DNA of 64,000 bases, taken from contig JAKSGN010000013.1 of assembly GCA_024180945.1 (NCBI GenBank), positions 62,001 to 126,000 on the forward strand. The letters are read 5' to 3'. The notes beneath the pieces were generated by a model. That model was given only the letters and a program-made list of their open reading frames with translations. It had not been told where the DNA came from and did not search any database. Source of the DNA: Macrophomina tecta (taxonomy: Eukaryota > Ascomycota > Dothideomycetes > Botryosphaeriales > Botryosphaeriaceae). This document shows positions 33,612 to 42,908 of this stretch, piece after piece (position 1 is the first letter of the stretch; every line of letters begins with the position of its first letter). The translations under genes and the position numbers were made by a program.

Positions 33612-36600
33612 CTATCCCCCCCTTTAAGGATCTTCGGCCCGAAGATTTGTCCGTTTGTCTATATCTTTCTGGGCTTTCTTTGTCTCTTCGTTCCTCTTCG
33701 TTGTAAGTGTTTCCCACAATGCCTCCCAAGCGCAAGCGCGACGCACAGCAAGCTGAGCGTGAGTATCTCGGCGCAAAGATTGATTCTTTGCATGACCTCC
33801 TAGGCCTGGATATGCCGATTCCTTGTGCTCGTTGTCTTTTGTTGGAGGAGAAGGGTGAGGCGGTGGAGTGTCGTATCGCTCCGGGGTATTCGCGTTGCGG
33901 CGAGTGTGCTCGTCGTGGCAATACCCATTGCGACGCCAGTGGTGCGGAGGAGGGTGACTGTGAGTTCCCCTTATTCCTGTTTAACTTATTTTGACTTTTC
34001 CCTTCTAGTCGTTCGTCTGGAGCGTGCCATTGCGAAGGTTGCCGCGGATGAGGTGGAGGCCTTGGATGCCATTTCCAAGCTGACGTCCGAGTTGCGCGCC
34101 GCTTCGTCCCGTCTAGAACGTTCTCGGAAACAGAAGGTCTTACTGCAACGCCGTGGTGGCTTGATGCTGAACAAGAAGGCGCAGTCCATCGAGGACCTTG
34201 AGGAGCTGGATCGTTTGGAGGCGGCTCGCGAGGCTGGGGATCCTGTTGACCCTGAAAACGCCGAGGAGGATCGACAAGCAAAGCGTTTACGTGGCGATGC
34301 CTCAGCTGATACCGTTGCGGGTCCGTCCCAGTCTGTCGGTTCTCCTGGCGCTGGCTCTGGTGCTGCGCCGCCCGAGGGTCCCGAGCTGGTGAATCAGGCG
34401 CGGCAGTCTCCGTTTCCTGATTTTGATTTTGGGTCCTTCGTGTATGACGAGTCGGTGGTGTTGGTCGATCTGGGTTTCGGCGATGGAACTCATCAATGAG
34501 TTCTTGGCAGTCGCAGAGTTCCGGTGGTTCCCAGGTATTGTCCCAGTCCCCCTTCCATTTAAGGAGGTATCTGAACTGACCGTTGATGTAGCCGCTGTCT
34601 AGGACTTGTTCTACGTCCCAGTCTTTGTTTTCGTCGGCGTCTGGATTTTCCGGTATGATTTCCTCTGTTTGGCGTAGTGGCGTAGCGTCTTGAGGTGCTG
34701 GTTCGAGTAGGGCGACGTGAAATACTGGGTGTATCCGCATGGTGTCTGGCAATTTGAGGCGGAAATTGACCTGTCCGATTTGTTCTTCGATTTCGAAGGG
34801 ACCGACTTTTTTGAAGTCCAATTTTTTGCTTGGTCGGTCGTTCTTTTTTCGTTTGAAATTTTTGCTGAGGAGGTAAACTTTATCCCCCCTCTTGAGCTTC
34901 GGTGCCTCCTGGTGCCGTCTGTTGTAATATTTACCCATTTGTAGGGCTACGAATTCGAGGTCCAGGTGCAGTTGTGCGTGGAGTGCCTTCAGCTGGTCTG
35001 CTTTGAGGATTCCTTTTTGGGCTAATGACTCGCTTGGTATCGGATATCTGTAGGCTGTTGGCTCGTACCCGTAGTTGGCGTAGAACGGGGATTCTTGTGT
35101 AGCGGACGCCTTTGAGCTGTTGTACGCGAATTGTGCGAGCGGTAGTAGCTCAACCCAGTTGTCTTGTGCGTAGTTGAGGTAGCAGCGTAGGTATTGTTCC
35201 AGCGTCTGATTCGTCCGTTCTGTTTGTCCGTCTGTTTGAGGGTGTGCCGTGGTTGAGAGCTTGTGCTTGGCTCCAAGCTGTCGAGTGAGGCTTTGCCAGA
35301 ATCGGGATGTGAATAGTCGATCCCTGTCTGACACGAGCTCTTCTGGTAACCCGTGGTTGCCGAAAATTATCCTCAGGAACGTGTAGGCGAGTTCTTCCGC
35401 ATTTGCCGATTTGAGGTATGGCAGGTAGTATGCGTACTTTGTCATTCTATCAACGATGACCAGGATCGAGTCATACTTGACCTTAGTAAGCGGTTCTCTT
35501 GACTTAGGTAGGTCCGTGATGAAGTCTAGCGAGATGGATTGCCAAGGGCGCTTCGGTGCCGGTAGTGGCTGAAGCGATCCGTAGGGTGCGTGTCTCGCGG
35601 CCTTGCTTCTGATGCAGAGATCGCATTGTGAGATTACCCGTTGAACGGTTCTTCTGAGCCCTGGAAAATAGTAGCTTCTCGTAGTTCGCTCTGTTGTCTT
35701 GTCTGTTCCTTGATGACCGTGTGCTGGGGCTTCGTGTATGTCTTTTACGAGTTCTTCCCGTAGTTTAACCGGAACGTAGACTAATCCCAGAAACAGGATT
35801 GTACCATCTGCGTTTTTGGTTACTCGGGGGTCGTTTTCGAGTTCTCCGATTTCTTGAGCCGTTGCGTCGTCTGCGCAGGCCTCTCGGATCTTGCGCTCCC
35901 ATTCGTTGCCTTCGAGGCGTATCGCTGGGGCGAGTAGTTTGACCGGTGTAAGCGAGTCGTCTGGTCCTTCTTGGAGCCATGTCTGTTCGATGCTATAAAT
36001 AGCGGTGATCTGGCGGCTACGGCTGGCGGGTATAAAAGACCCGTCTTCCTGCGTGTCGAGTATCGCAGGCTGTGGACCTGGCTTCCCTTCGATATGGTCA
36101 GCTCGTCTGCTCAGCGCGTCTGCGCGAGCGTTCTCGGATCCCTTTCTGTAGGTGATCTTCATGTCGTATGATGCTAGTTCTTCAGCCCACCTGACCTGTC
36201 GTCGATTCAGTTCCTTGGTGGTGGTGAAGTGCGATAGGTTCTTGTGGTCGCAGTACACCATGATTTGGTGTTTGGCCCCTTCGAGGTAGTGTCTCCATTC
36301 TTTGAAGGCCGTGACAATGGCTAGGAGTTCCTTGTCGTGGACGTCATAGTTCTTTTCGGGACCTGACATTTTTCTCGAATAGAAGGCGATGGGGTGCAGC
36401 CTGCCTTGCTCGTCTGGCTGGCTAAGGACTGCTCCAATGGCGTAGTCGGAGGCGTCGGTTTCGACCGTAATGGGTAGGTCAGGGTTGTAGATACCCAAAA
36501 CCGGGGCTTCCATAAACATGCGCTTTAGTGAGTCGAAGGCTATTTGTTGCCTGTCTCCCCATACGAACCCGTGTTCCTTCTTTGTTAGGTCTGTGAGAGG

Positions 36601-38399
36601 TGTGGACACCTTCGCGTAGTTCAGGATGAACTTCCGGTAGAAGTTAGCAAATCCAAGGAAGGATTGCACTTCTCTAACGGTTTTTGGCGTGGGCCAGTCT
36701 TTGATTGCGTCCAGTTTCTTTGCGTCCATGCTGACGTGTCCAGGGGTGAGAATAAATCCCAAGAATTCGGTGCGCTGTGTGATCCATTCACACTTGTCTG
36801 GCGCGATCCGTAAGTCTCTTCCCCTTAGTGCTTCTAGGACCTTTCGTATGTGGTTCTTGTGTTCCTCTAAGGTCTCTGAGTAGATGATGATGTCGTCTAA
36901 GTACGCTGTGCAGAATACGTCCAGGTAGGGTCGTAGTGTGTCGTTAACGAGGCTCTGGAAGGTTGCCGGGGCGTTCGTTAGTCCGAATGGCATGACCGTG
37001 TATTCGAAATGTCCGAGTCGTGTTCGGAACGCGGTTTTCCATTCTTCTCCTTCCTTCATTCGGACGAGGTGGTAGCCCTCGCGAAGGTCGAGCTTTGTGA
37101 AGTATTTCGCGTTCTGGAACTTATCCTGGAGTTCGTCGATCCTGGGGAGAGGGTAACGGTTTTTTATCGTTATGTCGTTTAGTTGCCGGTAGTCCACACA
37201 TAGGCGCAGTTCGCCATTTTTCTTCGGGACGAACAGGATGGGGTAGCCGGCCGGTGAGGATGAAGGCCGGATATATCCGCGTTCTATGTTTTTCTCGAGG
37301 TATTCCCTCAAAGCCTCTAGCTCGGTTCGAGAGAGCGAGTAGATGGGTTTGAATGCGGGGTGCGTCCCCGGGATGAGGGGTATCTCATGATCCCATGGTT
37401 GGTGTTTCGGTAACGATCCCTTCCCTCGTTTTTCGCAGAGATCCGCGAATTCCCAGAAGTCTTCCGGTACGTTCTGCATTTCCGGTAGTGGTGCTGCTTT
37501 GTTGGTAGTGGGCCTTACAATTCCGTCAAGGTCTGCGTTAACCTCGGCTGCCGAAATGCCCTTGTCGTCATGGCTCTTGTACCCGAGGGGACTAGTACCT
37601 ACTTTGTCCGGGTGGCCGTATCGTCTGTTGAGCCTCTGGGGGCAGTCTCCTCCGACTGGCTTTGGGCTGTCCTTATCCTTGTCCGTAAGGCCCCGTTTCG
37701 TACGAGCAAGAGTCTTCTGCTCGATGTCTTTGCTGGGTCTCACGTAAATTGTGTAGGCCTTTTCTCCTCGTCTCGTCATGAGTTTCAGCGCTCGATAGCT
37801 GATGGTCTTAATGTCTACGGGTACGTTGTTATCCCGCTGTCTTGGCTCGGAGGTTCCGCTCTGGCTCTCAGGCTCTGGCGCTTCCTTCTGGCTCTGTTGG
37901 CTTCTTCTTGCCGTTGCGAGGTGGCGTCTACAGTGTTCGTCAGGGAACGTGATAGTTTCTGTTCTCCAGCTAATGTGTGGTTCGTGAGTCTTTAGCCACG
38001 ATATCCCGAGGATGATGTCGTGTCCGGGGATTGTCATTACGTCGAGGTTGATCCGTTCTCGGTGATTTCCGACGGTGAGGGGTGCTTCCCCTGTCTCGAT
38101 TCGTATCCAGCCATTTCCGTATTCCGCTGGGGAGCCGTCCACCGTGCTTAGCCGATAGGGGTGATCCTTGGCCTGCCAGGGTAGTTGGTTCTTGACGATG
38201 AACTTAGGGTCGACGAATACGCCTTGTGCGCCGCTGTCGATCATAGCCATTGCCTTTTTCCCGCAGAATGTAACTGGGATGTGTAAAAGTCGATATAGGT
38301 TTGATCCGGTAGGTATAGTTCCGTTCGCTGTGCGTGTCACCTGGTTGAGGGACCTGTCTAACGGCCCCTCCTGGGGTCCCTGTCTAGGGGAGCCGTCTA
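33091..38399 (-). CDS. pol: Gypsy pol (protease, RT, RNase H, integrase, chromodomain)
   Basis: Made as a Gag-Pol fusion by -1 frameshifting; counting from 38340 (a GTG, not a real start) the frame is 1749 codons. Protease active site IDSGAQ (residues 34-39); RT with YLDD at 480-483; RNase H beginning [10 protein letters not shown]; integrase zinc-binding HGHQG...CDLC, then core Asp, Asp, Glu in [15 protein letters not shown] and [10 protein letters not shown]; chromodomain about 1237-1285 ([15 protein letters not shown]). The chromodomain marks it as a chromovirus that may target heterochromatin. There is no stop after the chromodomain: the frame stays open through the antisense gene and about 170 codons into the 3' LTR, so the true C-terminus is uncertain. 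Confidence 0.9.
33719..34499 (+). CDS. Antisense retrotransposon gene: Cys-cluster and coiled-coil protein
   Basis: Encoded on the strand opposite gag-pol, between the chromodomain end and the 3' LTR. Two exons (33719-33959, 34009-34499) are separated by a 49-bp intron with GTGAGT donor, TTGACT branch-like site and TAG acceptor; 243 residues result. The N-terminus is basic ([14 protein letters not shown]). Residues 36-71 hold a Cys cluster (CARC, a single C, then [12 protein letters not shown]) likely to bind zinc. After the intron follows a helical Leu/Arg/Glu-rich coiled coil (about 81-165), then an acidic Pro/Ser/Gly tail. A CT-rich leader (33660-33705) precedes the ATG, suggesting antisense transcription from the 3' LTR. 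The intron survives retrotransposition because it is not spliceable in the sense RNA. The role is unknown; regulation of the element is a guess. Confidence 0.7.
33960..34008 (+). other. Intron of the antisense gene
   Basis: GTGAGT at 33960-33965, TTGAC at 33992-33996 and TAG at 34006-34008; 49 bp, a typical fungal length. Joining the exons gives one open frame. The same intron position is visible in RIPed copy D (about 4133-4181). Confidence 0.75.
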
Positions 38400-40334
38400 G
38401 TTTTTTGACATAGGTCGTCCCGTCATTTCACAACGGATGTACTCGTCCCATTCGTTGACTGGGATTGGGGTATCTTTCCATTGCGTCCATTTACCGCGTT
38501 TGATCAGTCGCCTCCAGTAGATCCACCCGTTTCGGACCTGATACTGGAAGGTAGGCATGTCGTATTTTTCGTAGGGTGTCCATTGCAGGGTGCCCCTGTC
38601 CCTGGTTGCCGTGCCGTACTGACAGAGGGTATAGGCCATGTCACGGAGGTGTTGTAGGTCTTGCCGTCGTCGTGCCCCCTGTGCCTCGTCCTCTAGCCAA
38701 GATGCGAGTTCGTCGGCCGTCTCGAGTGGTGATTCTTTCCAGGGGTTCCAGGTGTCGTCTTGCCATACGCGTGCATACACCTTTCCTTGCTGTACCTTGT
38801 ATTGCTGCGTCCCGAGGTCAATTGTGGGGCCTGGAATCCAGGTGACCGTGGGTTCTAGGCTGTCGGTGACGCGGCGTGTCTCTCCGTATCGGGTCAGGTG
38901 TTCGGTTATTCTCATGAGCATGGCTTCGTCCTGCCATTGCTCGTTGTCGGTCGTGCTTGACTCTGGGGTGCTGTCGTATAGTTCCCCCGTGTCGCTGTCG
39001 ACTAGGTCCTCGTCGTTGGGAAAGGCTTCAATGAGCTCTTCCTCCATTCTCAGGGTCGCATTGACGTGTCGTGGCTCCTTAGGGTACCAGCCTGTGGCGT
39101 CCTTGTCGCTCTGGTGAGTAATGCAGTTGTCTTTGTAGCAGGCTGTCCAGCTGAGCCTCTGATGCTCGGGGCTCTGGCTTTCTTCGCATTGCTTGTCGAG
39201 TTCGGCGAAGGGGTTTTCTTGCTTAGTGACCGTAAAGACTTCTCGGCTTTCCGGTTCTTGCGTCGTGGCCGCGACTTGTTTGTCCTTCTTGAGGCAGTAG
39301 TGTGTCTTTTCCCAAGTCTTGCCGCAGTAGACGCATAGTCCTTTTTCGAACCTTTGTTTTTGCTCTGGGGTCCATTCTTTGCGTCGTTTTCCCTTGTAGC
39401 CGTTTCCCCTATAGTGGTTGTCCCTTTTTGGTGGGTCGTTCCGGCGGTTGATGTTGTCTAGCTCCATGGCATCTCCTCCTTCCTGAGTGTGTCTGGGGCG
39501 CGCTGGGCGCGAAGTGTTGGCTCCGTAGTTTGCCTTGTACTTCTCGGATTGGCGCTCGAAGAGGCGGTTGTCGCATTTAATGGCTAGCTTGATGAGCTCG
39601 TCCAGGGTCTTGGGATCGTCTTGTGTCATGAGTTGGTCTTTGACCCTTTCCTTGAGTCCTCGGTAGTAGTGGTCCATGAGGGCGCGGTCGGACCAGTCGT
39701 CTAGGTACGCTGCGGTCTTCTGGAATTCTGTGGTGTAGTCCGCTACTGAGGTCTTCTGGTGGATGTTCATGACGGCTCGTCGGGCCTTGTTAACCTCGTC
39801 GAGGTCTCCGAAGCTTTGCTTGATTTGAGTCACGAAGTGCTTGTAGCTACCAAAGACTTTCTTGGTGTCCTCCTTGCGTGCTTCTGGTTCTTTCTCCATT
39901 CGGTCTCTGAGGTAGGGCTCGAACCACTGTGCCGCAATGTCACGGAGGTAGGTGGCTGCGAACATTACCTTTTTGTCGTCGGTGGGGAAGTCTCTGGAGT
40001 TGAAGAAGAAGTATAGGTCGAGTTGCGAGAGGAAGGTCTGGAGCTTCTTTCGGTTGCCGTAGAATAGATCTGGCTTAGCCGTCTTCGTGCTTCTGTCAGG
40101 AGGTTGAGTCGTTGTTGATGCCGGAGTGTGAGCGGGTGCCGGGGTAGGGGTTGTCGGAATGGCTTGGTTGCGAAGTTCGCCTATTTGTCGATGGAGCTGG
40201 GTGTTCTCGTTGGTCTGCTCCTGGAGTTGTCCACGTAGTTCGCCGATCTGGCCTTGCATGTCTTGAATGACCTGAAAGAGGTCGGCCATAGTTGGCTGTG
40301 GGGGACCGTTGTTGTTCATGTCGACGTCGTTCAT
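38397..40334 (-). CDS. gag: Gypsy Gag
   Basis: 645 residues; the ATG at 40332-40334 is the first after the leader. An N-terminal coiled coil (about 20-56, [12 protein letters not shown] type), a Thr/Pro-rich linker, then the retrotransposon Gag capsid-like domain (about 86-255; [18 protein letters not shown], then AAQWFEPYL). A Cys/His element at 334-347 reads C-x2-C-x7-H-x-C, not the usual C-x2-C-x4-H-x4-C knuckle. The C-terminal third is acidic and Trp-rich. It should assemble the virus-like particle and package RNA. It ends at a TAG directly after the slippery heptamer. Confidence 0.92.
   Translation of the reverse strand: MNDVDMNNNGPPQPTMADLFQVIQDMQGQIGELRGQLQEQTNENTQLHRQIGELRNQAIPTTPTPAPAHTPASTTTQPPDRSTKTAKPDLFYGNRKKLQTFLSQLDLYFFFNSRDFPTDDKKVMFAATYLRDIAAQWFEPYLRDRMEKEPEARKEDTKKVFGSYKHFVTQIKQSFGDLDEVNKARRAVMNIHQKTSVADYTTEFQKTAAYLDDWSDRALMDHYYRGLKERVKDQLMTQDDPKTLDELIKLAIKCDNRLFERQSEKYKANYGANTSRPARPRHTQEGGDAMELDNINRRNDPPKRDNHYRGNGYKGKRRKEWTPEQKQRFEKGLCVYCGKTWEKTHYCLKKDKQVAATTQEPESREVFTVTKQENPFAELDKQCEESQSPEHQRLSWTACYKDNCITHQSDKDATGWYPKEPRHVNATLRMEEELIEAFPNDEDLVDSDTGELYDSTPESSTTDNEQWQDEAMLMRITEHLTRYGETRRVTDSLEPTVTWIPGPTIDLGTQQYKVQQGKVYARVWQDDTWNPWKESPLETADELASWLEDEAQGARRRQDLQHLRDMAYTLCQYGTATRDRGTLQWTPYEKYDMPTFQYQVRNGWIYWRRLIKRGKWTQWKDTPIPVNEWDEYIRCEMTGRPMSKN
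38400..38406 (-). promoter_or_regulatory. -1 ribosomal frameshift heptamer A-AAA-AAC
   Basis: In Gag frame the codons are TCA AAA AAC TAG. Slipping back one base gives AAA CTA GAC, which is the pol frame, open from here on. Just downstream an ACGGC...GCCGT stem with further C/G pairing can form (38395-38357). The same heptamer is kept in RIPed copies E (13751-13757) and B (54389-54395). Confidence 0.8.
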
Positions 40335-40423
40335 TGTGTTGCTTAGTTAGCGTCAAGTGTCGGGTGATACTACCTTGTTGTTGAGTGTTCCTCTCCTCGG
40401 AACTGCCTTCCCTTGCAAGGATG

Positions 40424-40433
40424 GTGGTCAAAG
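40424..40433 (-). promoter_or_regulatory. Primer-binding site, probable self-priming type
   Basis: Directly after the 5' LTR the element-sense sequence is CTTTGACCACC. It is not an obvious tRNA 3'-end complement. TTGACCAC is complementary to GTGGTCAA inside the LTR (40618-40625), about 35 bp after the LTR's TATATAGAA box, where the transcript should begin. That arrangement resembles the self-primed Tf1/sushi elements. The same pair of sequences occurs in element A. Confidence 0.55.
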
Positions 40434-41229
40434 TGTAACGGCGGCCTCTTCCACTAGGCTTCGGAGTCGCCTAGCAGGGTCAGGTAGCGGTAAGGTTTAC
40501 CTTGAAGGACAAGAGAAGGGTAAAGGATTGGAACGATGGGAAGCGATCACGTGACAGGTCGGTGCGCGGTGCGCGTCAGGCTTGTTACCTCCAATAAGTC
40601 TGTATTGGAATCTTGAGTTGACCACGAAGGCCAAAGTACTACCTAATGAGTGTGTTCTATATACTGTAGGAAAGCTATGACAATCTGGGGATCAGGACGA
40701 CTGTTGGATCAGTCGTGGTGTTGGATCAATCTGAGAGTTGGATCAGTGCCAAGGCTTCTGATCCTCGAGTGGGCCTGGTGGGCCCCACGTGACTTGGGCG
40801 CTAATGCCCGTTTTCCGGAATCCGACTTCTTCCTTGATGAGCGGACGATATGTCCGCCTTTCTCTTGTTCGTTCTTCGTGCTCGAAAGTCGGTTTCCCGG
40901 GTTCCATCTCCTGCCCTTGGCAAGGGTGTATACTCCTGTACTTACTACCCGGTTTGGCCAAGCGTACTTCCGTGACTGATTCTTCCCCTGCGGGATTCTG
41001 CCCTTGGTGTGTCGCTGCGCCGCGTGGGCGTCGTTCCCGTGTGGGCTTCTGTTGTTGCCTAGCCTGGGTCCGTACGCGCCGTCCTCCCTTGAGGCTGGTT
41101 TTCCCGTGCGGGCGCCTTGGTCGTGCGGCTCTGCTGCCCGTGAGGGTTTCTGGCCCCTGCGGTGCCTTTTCCCGTGCGGGCTCCCAGCCCGTGGGGTCAT
41201 AAAGCCCTTGTCCCCGGGGGTTCGTAACA
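40434..41229 (-). repeat. 5' LTR of element I
   Basis: 796 bp, with two private changes (GGGAAGCG near 40539 and CCGTGGGG near 41193) relative to the 3' LTR and the solo LTR. The right flank is GCCGT. This LTR is one of the two inverted partners that flank the inverted segment. Confidence 0.95.
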
Positions 41230-42165
41230 GCCGTAAGGGACGTAAGATATTAGCTTTATAGTTTTTCTTATATTTCTTTAATTGGCGCTCGAAGAGGCGG
41301 TTATCGTATTTAATAGCTAGCTTAATAAGCTCGTCTAGGGTCTTAGAATTATCTTATATTATAAGTTAATCTTTAATCCTCTCTTTAAGTCCTCGATAGT
41401 AGTAGTCTATAAGGGCGCGGTTAGACTAATTATCTAAGTACGCCACGGCCTTTTAGAATTCTATAGTATAGTCTACTACTAAGGTCTTCTAGTAGATATT
41501 TATAATAGCTCGTCGGGCCTTATTAACTTCGTCGAGGTCTTCAAAGCTTTACTTAATCTAAGCTATAAAGTATTTATAGCTACTAAAGATCTTTTTAGTA
41601 TTCTTTTTACGTACTTTTAGTTCTTTCTCTATTCGGTCTCTAAGGTAGGACTCGAACTACTATACCGTAATATTACGAAGATAGGTAGTAGCGAATATTA
41701 TTTTTTTATCGTCGGTAGGGAAATCTCTAGAGTTAAAGAAGAAGTATAGGTTACGTTATAAGAGAAAGATCTAGAGCTTCTTTTAGTTACTATAGAATAG
41801 ATCTAGTTTAGCCGTTTTATACTTTTATTAGGGGGTTAAGTCGTCGTAGATATCGAAGTATATACTAGCGCCAGAGTATAGGCCGTTAGAATAGCTTAGT
41901 TATAAAGTTTACCTATTTATTAGTAGAGCTAGGTATTCTTATTAGTTTACTTCTAGAGTTATTCGTAAAGTTCGCTAATCTAGCCTTATATATCTTAGAT
42001 AACCTAAAAGAAGTCGGCTATAGTTAGCTATAGAGAACCGTTATTATTTATATTTACATCGTTTATTATATTACTTAGTTAGCGTTAAGTATTAGATAAT
42101 ACTATCTTATTATTAAGTATTTCTTTTCTCGGAACTACCTTTTCTTATAAAAATAGTAGTTAAAG
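41230..42165 (-). pseudogene. Leader and N-terminal gag relic of element B
   Basis: RIPed minus-strand copy of the leader and gag of the element I family. ATTGGCGCTCGAAGAGGCGG (41281-41300) is identical to intact gag there. It continues, after the solo LTR, at 46762. Confidence 0.88.
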
Positions 42166-42908
42166 TATAATAGCGGCCTCTTCTACTAGGCTTTAAAGTT
42201 ACCTAGTAGAATTAGGTAGTAATAAGGTTTACCTTAAAGAATAAGAGAAGGGTAAAGAATTAGAATAATAGATAGCGATTACGTAATAGATTAGTATATA
42301 ATACGCATTAGGCTTATTACCTTTAATAAGTCTATATTAAAATCTTAAGTTAACTATAAAGGTTAAAGTACTATCTAAGAAGTATATCTATATACTATAG
42401 AAAATATATAGTAATCTATAGATAGTAGTAGATAATTAGTATTCTTAGTTATCTAAGCATTATAGAGGATAGTTATAATTTTTTATTATCTAGTAGGCCC
42501 GGTAGGCCCTACGTAACTTAGGCACTAAGGCCTGTTTTTTAAAACCCGACTTCTATCCTAATAAGCGGACGATATATTCGATATTCTCTTATTCGTTTTT
42601 TATATCCGAAGTTAGTTTTCTAGATCTATATTCTTTTTCTATAGGTATTTTTTCCCTACGGGAACTCGGTCCTACTATTCTTCCGGGTAGTCGCTATATT
42701 ACGTAGGCATCGTTTTCGTGCGAGCCTCTATTACTACCTAGCTTAGAGCCGTACGCGCCGTCTTCCCTTAAGGCTAGGTTTCCCGTATAGACGTTCTGGC
42801 CGTGCGGCTTTATTACCTATAAGGGTTCTTAGTTTCTATGATATCTTTTCCTATGCGGGCTTTCTACCCGTGGGGTTATAAAGTTCTTATCCTCTAGGGT
42901 TCGTAATA
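42166..42908 (-). repeat. 5' LTR of element B
   Basis: 743 bp, the same length as the 3' LTR at 59113-59855. Its outer flank ATTAT (complement ATAAT, 42909-42913) pairs with GTAAT at 59856-59860 as the target duplication, with one G-to-A change. Confidence 0.88.

Larger units (their letters stand above)
32816..41229 (-). mobile_element. Near-intact Gypsy chromovirus, element I
   Basis: 8414 bp on the minus strand, with 796-bp LTRs at 40434-41229 (5') and 32816-33611 (3'). I count only three differences between the LTRs. Order in transcription sense: LTR, leader, gag (40334-38397), pol (open from the frameshift at 38406-38400), an antisense gene, purine tract (AAAGGGGGGATAG), LTR. The two 5-bp flanks, CCTCT and GCCGT, do not match; this is explained by the inversion of 41230-45965. 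It shows no RIP although RIPed relatives surround it, so it is young. Confidence 0.95.

Noticed and set aside
32811..41234. Element I as an insertion lacking a target duplication, from abnormal integration or deletion
   Set aside because: The missing partners are present as complements at 45961-45965 and 46762-46766, so inversion explains both without special pleading.
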